From assembly GCA_025060635.1 (NCBI GenBank), contig JANXBN010000001.1:434001-498000 (forward strand): a stretch of 64,000 nt of DNA, written 5' to 3'. The position numbers and the translations under genes are program-made. The notes below the pieces were generated by a model, which saw only the letters and a list, made by a program, of their open reading frames with translations, searched no databases and was not told the DNA's origin. Positions 34,281-43,085 of the stretch are shown in pieces. How positions within the stretch are numbered: position 1 is the first letter of the stretch; each line of letters opens with the position of its first letter. Origin of the DNA: Candidatus Kryptonium sp. Its GTDB lineage: Bacteria; Bacteroidota; Ignavibacteria; Kryptoniales; Kryptoniaceae.

Positions 34281-35572
34281 GCTGGACAAAGCACTTTAAA
34301 GAAAGAACCGTAACAGCAGAAGAAGCAGTAAAAGTCATAAAATCTGGGGACAAAGTCTGGGTTCATCCCGGATGTGCTACTCCTGAGCCTTTAATAAAGG
34401 CTCTCGTTGCAAGGAAAGATGAACTTGAAAATGTTGAAATTTCGCATATTTTAACATTTGGCGAAGCACCTTATGTGAATCCGGAGATGCAAGGGCATTT
34501 TAGGCATCGTGCATTTTTCACAGGTGCAAATGTAAGGGAAGCGGTAAATGATGGAAGAGCTGAATTTGTTCCGATTTTCCTTTCAGAAATTCCAAAGTTA
34601 TTTTATAGCGGTGAATATAAAATTGATGTTGCCTTGATAACTGTATCGCCGCCTGATGAATATGGTTTCTGTAGTTTCGGCGTTGGTGTTGAATGCACGA
34701 AAGCTGCAGCTGAAACCGCAAGGGTTGTAATTGCTGAGGTGAATTCAAATATGCCAAGGACGCTTGGGAACAGCTTCATTCATGTGAGTAAAATTCACTA
34801 TTTCGTTGAATCAAACAGACCATTGTTTGAGCTCCCAAAGGAAGAGATAACTGACCTTCACAGAAAAATAGCAGGCTATATTGCCGAGTTAATAGAAAAT
34901 GGTTCAACTTTGCAGATGGGGATTGGTGGAATACCTGATGCGGTTTTGCTTTTTATGAAGGATAAAAAAGATCTCGGAATTCATACCGAAATGTTTAGCG
35001 ATGGATTGTTGCCACTTATAGAATCTGGCGTTGTAAATAATGAGAAAAAAACTTTACATAGAGGCAAGGTGGTAGCAAGCTTCGTGCTCGGGACGAGGAA
35101 ACTTTTTGATTTCATTGACAATAATCCGCTCTTTGAGTTTCATCCAACTGATTATGTTAATGATCCATTTATTATAAGCCAAAACGAAAAGATGGTTGCG
35201 ATAAATTCCGCGCTTCAAGTTGATTTAACAGGTCAAGTTTGTTCAGATTCTATTGGACATAAAATATACAGTGGCATAGGTGGACAGGTTGACTTTATTC
35301 GTGGAGCAGCTCGCTCAAAAGGCGGGAAACCAATAATAGCTTTGCCTTCAACGGCGAAAAATGGAACTATTTCAAGGATAGTTCCTACCTTAACGGAGGG
35401 CGCTGGCGTTGTTACATCTCGCGGTGATGTTCATTATGTCGTCACAGAATATGGAGTTGCTTATTTGCACGGCAAAAGCATAAGGGAAAGAGCTAAAGCG
35501 TTAATTGAGATCGCTCATCCTGATTTTAGGGATTGGTTAAAGTTTGAGGCAAAGAAGAGATGCTATTTATAA
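34277..35572 (+). CDS. Acetyl-CoA hydrolase/transferase family protein
   Basis: A 431-residue class I CoA transferase of the acetyl-CoA hydrolase/4-hydroxybutyrate CoA-transferase group. It starts with AEEAVKVIKSGDKVWVHPG, contains GSTLQMGIGGIPDAVL and HTEMFSDGLLPLIESG, and ends with TSRGDVHYVVTEYGVAYLHG, then KSIRERAKALIEIAHPDFR, the family signature. It could make acetate from acetyl-CoA, or move CoA between butyrate-type acids. Linked tightly to ald. The 3-hydroxyacyl-CoA dehydrogenase and acetate kinase elsewhere in the window would fit either route; exact substrate is open. Confidence 0.9.
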   Translation: MSWTKHFKERTVTAEEAVKVIKSGDKVWVHPGCATPEPLIKALVARKDELENVEISHILTFGEAPYVNPEMQGHFRHRAFFTGANVREAVNDGRAEFVPIFLSEIPKLFYSGEYKIDVALITVSPPDEYGFCSFGVGVECTKAAAETARVVIAEVNSNMPRTLGNSFIHVSKIHYFVESNRPLFELPKEEITDLHRKIAGYIAELIENGSTLQMGIGGIPDAVLLFMKDKKDLGIHTEMFSDGLLPLIESGVVNNEKKTLHRGKVVASFVLGTRKLFDFIDNNPLFEFHPTDYVNDPFIISQNEKMVAINSALQVDLTGQVCSDSIGHKIYSGIGGQVDFIRGAARSKGGKPIIALPSTAKNGTISRIVPTLTEGAGVVTSRGDVHYVVTEYGVAYLHGKSIRERAKALIEIAHPDFRDWLKFEAKKRCYL

Positions 35573-35605
35573 GAAATTTCAAAACAAAATCTAAACTAAA
35601 GGGTC

Positions 35606-36922
35606 ATGTATTCACTAAAGGAACAAGACCCAGAAATTTATGAAGTAATTGCCAGCGAAGTTGAGAGACAAAACTATACGCTGGAGCTTATAGCAAGTGA
35701 AAACTTCGTCTCAAGAGCTGTCCTTGAGGCGATGGGCTCAGTTATGACAAATAAATATGCGGAAGGTTATCCAGGAAAAAGATATTATGGTGGGTGTGAA
35801 TTTGTTGATATTGCGGAAAATTTAGCTCGCGATAGAGCTAAAAAACTTTTCAATTGCGAATATGCTAATGTTCAACCGCATTCTGGAAGTCAAGCGAATA
35901 TGGCTGCGTATTTTACTTTTCTTCAGCCGGGAGATACGATTATGGGTTTGAACCTTGCTCACGGTGGACACCTGACACACGGAGCGCCGGTTAATTTTTC
36001 AGGTAAACTTTATCGCGCTGTTTTCTATGGTGTCTCAAAGGAAACCGGTATGATAGATATGAATGAGATTGAAGATATTGCAAAGCGCGAGAAGCCGAAA
36101 ATGATAATAGTTGGCGCAAGCGCATATCCGAGAGATTACGATTATAAAGCTTTTAGAGAAATTGCCGATAAAGTTGGAGCTTATCTTATGGCAGATATTG
36201 CTCATCCAGCGGGTTTGATAGCATCTGGATTGTTAAATAATCCGCTTCCTTATTGCGATATAGTTACATCAACAACACATAAAACCTTAAGAGGACCACG
36301 CGGTGGTTTAATCCTGATGCATAAAGACAAAGAGAATCCATTTGGTATTAAGACTCCCAAAGGCGATAGACTTCGTATGATGTCGGAAATTATTGATGGC
36401 GTTGTCATGCCGGGTATCCAAGGGGGACCGCTTATGCATGTGATCGCAGCGAAAGCGGTTGCTTTTGGTGAAGCGTTAAAGCCAGAGTTCAAGGAGTATT
36501 CAGCACAAGTTATAAAAAACGCAAAAGCATTGGCAAGTAAATTAATTCAACTCGGATATAATGTCGTCTCTGGTGGGACTGATAATCATCTTATTTTAGT
36601 TGATCTACGAAATAAGGGTATCACTGGAAAAGATGCTGAAAATGCCCTTGAAAGAGCTGGGATAACCGTTAATAAAAATATGGTTCCATTTGATGATAAA
36701 AGTCCACTTGTGACAAGCGGAATTCGTCTTGGGACACCTGCGCTGACAACGCGAGGAATGAGAGAACAGGAAATGGAATATATAGCCGAACTTATTGACA
36801 AGGTCATATCAAACGTCGGAAATGAAGGAATTTACAAAGAAGTCAAAGAACAAGTAAGGGAATTGTGTGAAAGGTTTCCACTTTACGAATTTGTTTCTTT
36901 AAGTGGTGTAAGCCTTAAGTGA
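35606..36922 (+). CDS. glyA: Serine hydroxymethyltransferase
   Basis: PLP enzyme that converts serine and tetrahydrofolate to glycine and methylene-tetrahydrofolate, feeding one-carbon metabolism. [35 protein letters not shown] and [10 protein letters not shown] are family hallmarks, and the PLP lysine is in [14 protein letters not shown] at about residue 226. The length of 438 residues is slightly more than E. coli GlyA because of a short C-terminal tail. GGGTC-like purines precede the ATG. It is 33 bp after the CoA-transferase gene and 9 bp before the deacetylase gene. Confidence 0.96.
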   Translation: MYSLKEQDPEIYEVIASEVERQNYTLELIASENFVSRAVLEAMGSVMTNKYAEGYPGKRYYGGCEFVDIAENLARDRAKKLFNCEYANVQPHSGSQANMAAYFTFLQPGDTIMGLNLAHGGHLTHGAPVNFSGKLYRAVFYGVSKETGMIDMNEIEDIAKREKPKMIIVGASAYPRDYDYKAFREIADKVGAYLMADIAHPAGLIASGLLNNPLPYCDIVTSTTHKTLRGPRGGLILMHKDKENPFGIKTPKGDRLRMMSEIIDGVVMPGIQGGPLMHVIAAKAVAFGEALKPEFKEYSAQVIKNAKALASKLIQLGYNVVSGGTDNHLILVDLRNKGITGKDAENALERAGITVNKNMVPFDDKSPLVTSGIRLGTPALTTRGMREQEMEYIAELIDKVISNVGNEGIYKEVKEQVRELCERFPLYEFVSLSGVSLK

Positions 36923-36931
36923 GGCAATCTT

Positions 36932-38413
36932 ATGGAGTTGAAAGTTTTGATTGATGATAAAAGCCCATCGCACAGAAAACGAATAGAGTACATACTGAAA
37001 AATTTTTCGCTTGTTTATAAGGTTAATTTAAGTTTCGTCAATTCCATTGAAGAGGTTTCGGAGGATGATTTGGTCATTCTTTACGGCGAGGATTTTAGCT
37101 CAAAGGGGAGATCTATTTTAATAAGAAGAAGTGAGCAAGCAATTGAACTTTTTGAAAAGGGAAAAGCGTATGATGAGGTTTATGCCACGACAAGTGTTCA
37201 TTTTGTTAACTTAACTCCCCCAATGATTCCAGAAGAGTTTGAAAGTTTTACGCTTCCCGTGTTTTTTAAAACAGGTGAGCCGGTTTTTGAAATTGAAAAT
37301 GAAAATTTTGTCAGAATAAATTTTGATATTTTTTCCTGTGCGTTTTATTTTCTCGCCTCGTGGGATGAAAGAGTGAAAAAGGAAAGAGATAACTTTAGAA
37401 GATTTCCAGACGCTGAAAATTTACTTGTCAAGCTTGGGCTTGCGAATTTCCCTGTTGTTAATTTCTATTTTTACATTCTGAAATTTTTAATTGAAAGAGC
37501 TGGCTTTAAGGTTGAAGAGAGAACTTGGCACGGTAGAAAATTTGCCATCTGCTTAACGCACGATATTGATGTTTTGAAAAAGTGGTCCGCATATGGAGTT
37601 TACAACGAGATAATTAACAAGTTTATAATGAGCAATGAAGACATACAGAAAAGGAGAGAAAGGTTTGCGAAATTTATTTACTTTTTTGCGAAAGGGATTG
37701 ATCCATATCGTGACGGGATGAAGAAAATTTACGAGTTTGAAGATAAATTGGGGATTAAATCAACATTCTTCTTCAAATCCGGAGGAAATTCAAAATATGA
37801 TGCAAGATATAGGTGGGACGAGTTTTTAATTGATTTTGTGAAAAAATTGAGGAACGCCGATTTTGAAATTGGATTTCATCCAAGTTTTGAAACTTTTGAT
37901 AAAATTGAAATGATGCGCACGGAGAAAGAGAATCTTGAAACTCTAATAAACTTTGATGTCAAGGGAGTTAGGCAACATTATTTGAGATATGATTTTAAAA
38001 TCACGCCATTTCTTCATGATGAACTCGGTTTCAAATATGATTCAACGCTTGGGTTTAGCTCTCGGCATGGTTTCAGATGTGGTTATTCTTTCCCGTATAA
38101 AATTTACAATGTTGAAAAAGATGTAGAGTTTGGAGTTTGGGAAATCCCAATTGTTTTTATGGATTCAGTTTATCAATATGGCAGGAGATTAAAAAGTCCG
38201 GAAGAAATTTTTTCGGAGATTATAAATCTTGTGCAAGCTGTCAAAAGCTTTGGCGGTGTTATGGCTGTTCTATTTCACAACACAGTTTATGATGAATTTG
38301 ATTTTAAAGGGTGGGATCGTATTTATGAGGATTTTTTGAAGTATGCTGTTAATTCGGGTGCGTTCGTTGGTAGTTGCAGTGAAATTTTAGACATATTTGA
38401 AAGAGAGCGGTAA
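36932..38413 (+). CDS. Polysaccharide-deacetylase family protein (with DUF7033-like N-domain)
   Basis: A 493-residue protein. The C-terminal half is a NodB-type carbohydrate esterase 4 domain: ICLTHDIDVLKKWSAYG carries the metal/catalytic aspartate pair, IKSTFFFKSGG and FEIGFHPSFETF provide the expected histidine, and GVRQHYLRYDFKITPFLHDE follows. The N-terminal 180 residues match the type of domain placed before this deacetylase in Bacteroidota proteins, with MPIP-like edges and TLPVFFKTGE. No signal peptide is visible, so it is probably cytoplasmic, perhaps acting on a lipid-linked or precursor glycan. It lies 9 bp after glyA. Confidence 0.85.
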   Translation: MELKVLIDDKSPSHRKRIEYILKNFSLVYKVNLSFVNSIEEVSEDDLVILYGEDFSSKGRSILIRRSEQAIELFEKGKAYDEVYATTSVHFVNLTPPMIPEEFESFTLPVFFKTGEPVFEIENENFVRINFDIFSCAFYFLASWDERVKKERDNFRRFPDAENLLVKLGLANFPVVNFYFYILKFLIERAGFKVEERTWHGRKFAICLTHDIDVLKKWSAYGVYNEIINKFIMSNEDIQKRRERFAKFIYFFAKGIDPYRDGMKKIYEFEDKLGIKSTFFFKSGGNSKYDARYRWDEFLIDFVKKLRNADFEIGFHPSFETFDKIEMMRTEKENLETLINFDVKGVRQHYLRYDFKITPFLHDELGFKYDSTLGFSSRHGFRCGYSFPYKIYNVEKDVEFGVWEIPIVFMDSVYQYGRRLKSPEEIFSEIINLVQAVKSFGGVMAVLFHNTVYDEFDFKGWDRIYEDFLKYAVNSGAFVGSCSEILDIFERER

Positions 38414-38422
38414 ATGTAGAAT

Positions 38423-39283
38423 ATGGTTTACTTTTGGCTTATCATACAGACGATGATAGCGAGTTTAACTCATATAATTGCGAAGGCAGTTGTAAGGGAG
38501 ATACCACCGCTTTCGCTTACTCTTTTTAGAGCTGTAATTGCGGGGATTGGATTTTGGTTTATGATTTGTTTTTCAAGATATAGGAAAATAAAAGTTGAGC
38601 CATCGGATAGATTAAAGTTTTTCATACTTGGGCTTCTTTCAGTGCCGTTGAATCAATTTGCTTTTATTTTGGGTATTAAATATACGACGCCAGCGAATGC
38701 TTCCTTGATTTATGCGATGACACCAATTTTTGCGCTTATTTTTTCATCATTGCTTTTAAGAGAGAAGATAAATTTTTACAAAGTTTTTGGTGTTGTGTTA
38801 AGTTTCATTGGGATTGGTGTTGTTTTTGCTGAGCACGGTTTGAGTTTAAACATTGAGTATTTGAAGGGGAATGTGATCATAATGTTTGGTGCGATGTTTT
38901 GGGCTCTTTATTCAATTCTCGGAAAGCCGATGATAGCCAAGTATGGTCCTCTTTATGTGACGGGAGTTGCTATGATAGTTGGGAGTTTAACTTACCTTCC
39001 AATTGGAGTATATGATCTCATCAATCTTGATTTTTCGGCCATATCCTTTGGTTCTTATCTTGGTGTTATTTATCTTGGAGTTGGAACATCAATTTTAGGT
39101 TATTTTTTATGGTACTATGCGATTGGAAAAATTGAAGCGAGCAAGGTTGTTATCTTTACAAATGGACAACCGATAATGACAGCAATACTTGGGATGATAA
39201 TTTTTGGTAATCCAATAACTTTGCCTTTTTTAATTGGTGGAACGCTTGTTGTTGCTGGAGTTTTCATTGTGCAACTTGGATAA
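38423..39283 (+). CDS. EamA/DMT-family transporter
   Basis: A 286-residue inner-membrane protein with ten predicted helices in two EamA repeats (about 5-135 and 148-284). Typical motifs are ALIYAMTPIFALIFSSLLLR-like helix 4 and TSILGYFLWYYAIGKIEASK with NGQPIMTAILGMIIFG in the second repeat. The family exports amino acids, nucleosides or other metabolites; the substrate here is unknown. It sits 9 bp after the deacetylase gene and 15 bp before a DUF58 gene. Confidence 0.92.
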   Translation: MVYFWLIIQTMIASLTHIIAKAVVREIPPLSLTLFRAVIAGIGFWFMICFSRYRKIKVEPSDRLKFFILGLLSVPLNQFAFILGIKYTTPANASLIYAMTPIFALIFSSLLLREKINFYKVFGVVLSFIGIGVVFAEHGLSLNIEYLKGNVIIMFGAMFWALYSILGKPMIAKYGPLYVTGVAMIVGSLTYLPIGVYDLINLDFSAISFGSYLGVIYLGVGTSILGYFLWYYAIGKIEASKVVIFTNGQPIMTAILGMIIFGNPITLPFLIGGTLVVAGVFIVQLG

Positions 39284-39298
39284 TTTATAGGTTTAATC

Positions 39299-40198
39299 AT
39301 GCGGGAAAATGTAAGAAAATATCTTGATCCGAGGGTCGTCTCTAAGTTATCAAACCTTGAGTTAATTGCGCGTCTTGTCGTTGAGGGTTTTATCGTTGGT
39401 CTTCATAAGAGCCCATACCATGGTTTCAGCGTTGAATTTTCTGAACATAGACAGTATTCGCCTGGCGATGAGACAAGATATATTGATTGGAAGGTATACG
39501 GTAGAACAGACAGGTATTTTATTAAGCGGTTTGAGGAAGAAACTAATTTGAGATCTTACATTATTCTTGATGCAAGTAGGTCAATGGCTTATTCTTCGGA
39601 GGGCAACATAAGCAAGTTTGAATATGCTTGTTATCTTGCTGGGGCTTTATCTTATCTTATGATGTTGCAAAGAGATGCTGTTGGGCTTGTTGTTTATGAT
39701 GAGGGTATTAGAAAATTTCTACCGCCTCGCTCAGTTAGAAGTTATCTTGATGTTATACTTGGGGAACTTGAGAAGACAGAACCGGGGAATAGGACGAACA
39801 CTGCAAAGTCGCTTCATATGGTCGCCGAAAGGATAAAAAGAAGGGGGCTTATCATTGTGTTAAGTGATTTGCTTGATGATCAAAACGAGGTTATAAGCGC
39901 ATTCAAACATTTTAAACACAAGAAAAATGAAATCATAGTTTTTCAAATCCTTGATCCAATGGAGAGAAATTTTGAGTTCAGTGCCGATGCGATTTTCAAA
40001 GATATGGAAACGATGGAAAAAGTGATGACACAATCGTTGTATATTCAGCGAGATTATAAGAGTGTGATGAACGAATTTATAAATAGATACAGAGTTGAGT
40101 GTCTTGCAAATGGTATTGATTATGAGCTTATGGATACATCAACTTCATTTGATGTTGCTTTATTCAGATATTTGAGCAAGAGGCAGGGGTTGATGTGA
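39299..40198 (+). CDS. DUF58 (von Willebrand-A-like) protein
   Basis: A 299-residue cytoplasmic protein of the DUF58 family. GLHKSPYHGFSVEFSEHRQY, SPGDETRYIDWKVYGRTDRY and EEETNLRSYIILDASRSMAY are the family core, with DASRSM resembling the MIDAS motif of vWA domains. DUF58 genes usually accompany a MoxR AAA+ ATPase and BatA-type genes; none is visible nearby, so this one is on its own. It is the last gene of the block starting with ald. Confidence 0.92.
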   Translation: MRENVRKYLDPRVVSKLSNLELIARLVVEGFIVGLHKSPYHGFSVEFSEHRQYSPGDETRYIDWKVYGRTDRYFIKRFEEETNLRSYIILDASRSMAYSSEGNISKFEYACYLAGALSYLMMLQRDAVGLVVYDEGIRKFLPPRSVRSYLDVILGELEKTEPGNRTNTAKSLHMVAERIKRRGLIIVLSDLLDDQNEVISAFKHFKHKKNEIIVFQILDPMERNFEFSADAIFKDMETMEKVMTQSLYIQRDYKSVMNEFINRYRVECLANGIDYELMDTSTSFDVALFRYLSKRQGLM

Positions 40199-40210
40199 AA
40201 TTTTGATTCG

Positions 40211-40222
40211 CCGAAATTTCGG
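40211..40222. other. 12-bp palindrome after the DUF58 gene
   Basis: CCGAAATTTCGG is a perfect palindrome 12 bp after the stop at 40198 and 11 bp before the -35 box of the next promoter. As RNA it gives only a 4-bp stem, so it is a weak terminator; as DNA it could be a regulator site for the TonB-receptor operon. Confidence 0.35.
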
Positions 40223-40233
40223 TTAAATTTTTA

Positions 40234-40263
40234 TTGACAAATTATATGGGTTTTTTGTATTTT
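40234..40263 (+). promoter_or_regulatory. Sigma70-type promoter of the TonB-receptor operon
   Basis: TTGACA at 40234-40239 and TATTTT at 40258-40263 are 18 bp apart. They leave a 5' leader of about 90 bases before the receptor start, in which no known riboswitch is recognised. Confidence 0.55.
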
Positions 40264-40343
40264 TACTACGAAGCAAGGTTATTGCTTTAATCTTAAGTTC
40301 ACTTAAATTCCGAGAAGTTATCAACGCAGGTTTAAGAAAATTT

Positions 40344-40350
40344 AAGGAGG
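40344..40350 (+). promoter_or_regulatory. Strong Shine-Dalgarno for the TonB receptor gene
   Basis: AAGGAGG lies 9 bp before ATG 40360 and fixes the start in front of a good signal peptide. Confidence 0.75.
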
Positions 40351-40359
40351 TCATAAGAG

Positions 40360-43056
40360 ATGAGGAGGCACTTAACAATTTTTCTTTCTTTGCTTTTCGT
40401 TGCTGGTTTAATTTATGGGGGAACGAAGGGGAAAATCGCTGGAAGGATAGTTGATGCTGAAACAAAGGAACCTTTGCCAGGCGTTAATGTGGTCATTGAA
40501 GGCACAACGCTTGGGGCAGCAACAGATGTAAATGGATACTATGTTATAACAAACATACCACCAGGAACATACACCGTCGTTGTTTCGGCAGTTGGATATA
40601 GAAAGATAACTGTGAAAAATGTTAAAGTTTCAGCTGATCTTACAACGACTTTAAATTTTGAATTAGAGCCTGAGGCGATTGGGCTTCCCCCTGTTGTTGT
40701 TGAGGCAGAGCGTCCACTTGTTAGAGCTGATTTGACATCTTCACAAGCGGTGGTAGATGCTGAGCAAATCAGAGAATTACCAGTTGAAAATTTTCAACGC
40801 GTTCTCACCTTGCAAGCTGGGGTTGTGGTAGGTGCTGGAGGTGATATTCATATAAGAGGTGGTAGATCCAGCGAAATAGCATATACGATAGATGGTGTCT
40901 CAATTAACGATCCATTTTTCAATACGCTTGGAATGCAGATAGCGCGGAACGCAATTCAAGAGATGACAGTTGTAAGTGGAACATTTAATGCGGAGTATGG
41001 TAACGCTATGAGTGGAGTTGTTAACATAGTGACAAAAGAAGGTGGATCAAAATATACTGGTGAGTTGCTTGTTTATTCAGGTGATTTTGTTAGTAGGAGG
41101 AAAAATATATTTTTCAACATTGATAAAATTGAACCATTAAATAATTCGGTGGTTGAATTCAGCATCGGTGGACCAGTTCCTTTGTTGGGCAAATTTGTTT
41201 CGTTCTTTTCATCTTTGAGATGGGAAAATAACAAGGGATGGCTTTATGGCGTCAGGGAACATCAACCAAGTGATCAACCTAACTTTAATGATGCAAATAA
41301 CTGGATTGTCCCGATGACTGGGGATAGCGCTATAGTGCCAATGAACCCGAGCAGAAATTTGAATACAACTACAAAGTTGACATTCAAAATCTCGCCAACC
41401 ATTAAGGTTAACATTGATGGACTTTATGACAAAAGTTGGTATAAAACATACAATCACCTTTTCAAGTATAACCCAGATGGAACCTACCAATATCATGACG
41501 AAAACTACAAAGTTGGCTTTACATTGTCGCATGCGTTAAGCAACAGAACATTTTACGAACTGAGAGTTTCATATAATTATCAAAAGTTCCGTCAGTATCT
41601 TTATGAGGATCCACTTGATCCGAGGTATCAACCTATAGAAAGGTTAGCAAGACCGACGAGCTTTACATTTTATTTCGGTGGGACGCAAAACGATCATGTT
41701 TATAGAGATTCACGAACATTTTTAGCTAAATTTGATATAACAAGCCAGGTTTCGGATAAACATGAAATAAAAACGGGTTTTGAAGTACGGCTTCATAAGC
41801 TTGACTATGTTTATTTCACGGTTTTGAGAGATACTATCAAGTATTTGCAGCCGACCATTCCTGAGATCAATTCACCGTATCATAACAGGTATACACGCAA
41901 GCCGGTAATTTTCTCGGTTTATGTTCAGGACAAGATGGAGTACAAAGATATGATTGTTAATTTGGGTTTGAGATACGATTACTTTGATCCAAAGGCAAAT
42001 TACGCCAGATCTATTTGGTATCCAGATCCAAATGATCCAACAATTCCGCCTATAATTTTGCGTGATACTTTGGTAGGTAGAGCAAGCCCGAAGCATCAAA
42101 TAAGCCCGCGCCTTGGCGTATCTTATCCGATTACTGATAGAGGGATCTTGCACTTTTCATATGGTTGGTTTTTGCAAATGCCTCCGTTTACATATCTTTA
42201 CACAAATCCTGAATTTGAATCAGCTCTTTTCGTAGGAACGCCGACATTTGGAAATGCAAACTTAAAACCTGAAAAAACTGTCGCTTATGAATTTGGATTA
42301 CAGCAACAGCTTACAGATAATCTTGCTATTAACATCACTGGATTTTACAAAGATGTTCGTGATCTTCTCGCTTTGCAAAGAACAAGGATAAGTCAGGAAA
42401 AAGTTTATAACCTTTATGTTAACAAGGATTATGGGAACATAAAAGGATTTACATTCTCGTTAGTTAAGAGAAGATTGAAAGGAGAACTACTCGCAGCAAC
42501 ACTTGATTATACATATCAAATTGCGGAAGGAAACGATCCAAATCCAGATGCTTTCTTCATTGATTTGAAATCTGGTAGAGAACCGGAAAAGATTTTCGTT
42601 TATCTTGATTGGGATCAAACTCACACATTGAATGGGACTATAAGTTTAGGCATTCAGGACAACTGGAACTTAAGCTTCATTGGACAATACGGCTCTGGGC
42701 TTCCATATACACCTTTTGTTACGAACAATCGTCTTGAATTAAGAAGAAATAGCGAGCGCAAACCTCCGAGAATACAAGTTGATATGATGTTTGAGAAATT
42801 ATTTAGATGGTTTGGGTTGAGATGGAGCTTCTTTGTCAAAGTTTATAATTTATTTGATAATCTCAACGAGCGTTATGTTTATGATGACACTGGCACTGCA
42901 CAATACACACTTGCCAAGCAAAGAGGTGAAGGTATCGTTGTTGATCAATGGGTTGGTAAAATTCCAGGCGTTCATTCTTCGGATGAGTACTACACCAGAC
43001 CACATTATTATTATCCACCAAGAGAGGTTAGAGTTGGATTTTCAATTGGATTTTAA
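40360..43056 (+). CDS. TonB-dependent receptor with carboxypeptidase-regulatory domain
   Basis: An 898-residue outer-membrane receptor. After the signal (1-20) comes a CarboxypepD-reg-like beta domain at about 23-105 (GKIAGRIVDAETKEPLPGVN, TDVNGYYVITNIPPGTYTVV), then a plug domain (IHIRGGRSSEIAYTIDGVSI, FNAEYGNAMSGVVNIVTKEG), then a large barrel with aromatic strands that ends in EVRVGFSIGF. Such receptors import glycans, metals or peptides with energy from TonB. The following genes (surface protein, PorV-like barrel, sugar kinase, glycosidase, symporter) hint at a glycan or cell-wall fragment. No canonical TonB gene is in the window. Confidence 0.93.
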   Translation: MRRHLTIFLSLLFVAGLIYGGTKGKIAGRIVDAETKEPLPGVNVVIEGTTLGAATDVNGYYVITNIPPGTYTVVVSAVGYRKITVKNVKVSADLTTTLNFELEPEAIGLPPVVVEAERPLVRADLTSSQAVVDAEQIRELPVENFQRVLTLQAGVVVGAGGDIHIRGGRSSEIAYTIDGVSINDPFFNTLGMQIARNAIQEMTVVSGTFNAEYGNAMSGVVNIVTKEGGSKYTGELLVYSGDFVSRRKNIFFNIDKIEPLNNSVVEFSIGGPVPLLGKFVSFFSSLRWENNKGWLYGVREHQPSDQPNFNDANNWIVPMTGDSAIVPMNPSRNLNTTTKLTFKISPTIKVNIDGLYDKSWYKTYNHLFKYNPDGTYQYHDENYKVGFTLSHALSNRTFYELRVSYNYQKFRQYLYEDPLDPRYQPIERLARPTSFTFYFGGTQNDHVYRDSRTFLAKFDITSQVSDKHEIKTGFEVRLHKLDYVYFTVLRDTIKYLQPTIPEINSPYHNRYTRKPVIFSVYVQDKMEYKDMIVNLGLRYDYFDPKANYARSIWYPDPNDPTIPPIILRDTLVGRASPKHQISPRLGVSYPITDRGILHFSYGWFLQMPPFTYLYTNPEFESALFVGTPTFGNANLKPEKTVAYEFGLQQQLTDNLAINITGFYKDVRDLLALQRTRISQEKVYNLYVNKDYGNIKGFTFSLVKRRLKGELLAATLDYTYQIAEGNDPNPDAFFIDLKSGREPEKIFVYLDWDQTHTLNGTISLGIQDNWNLSFIGQYGSGLPYTPFVTNNRLELRRNSERKPPRIQVDMMFEKLFRWFGLRWSFFVKVYNLFDNLNERYVYDDTGTAQYTLAKQRGEGIVVDQWVGKIPGVHSSDEYYTRPHYYYPPREVRVGFSIGF

Positions 43057-43085
43057 AAATCAAAAACAAATTTTCTGCAACTAAG

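Noticed and set aside
40211-40222. CCGAAATTTCGG as an intrinsic terminator of the ald-DUF58 block
   Set aside because: Its RNA stem would be only about 4 bp and no convincing U tract follows directly, so it is listed only as a palindrome.
40264-40343. A riboswitch in the 5' leader of the TonB receptor (for example cobalamin)
   Set aside because: The leader is only about 80-90 bases and shows no B12-box or other conserved core.
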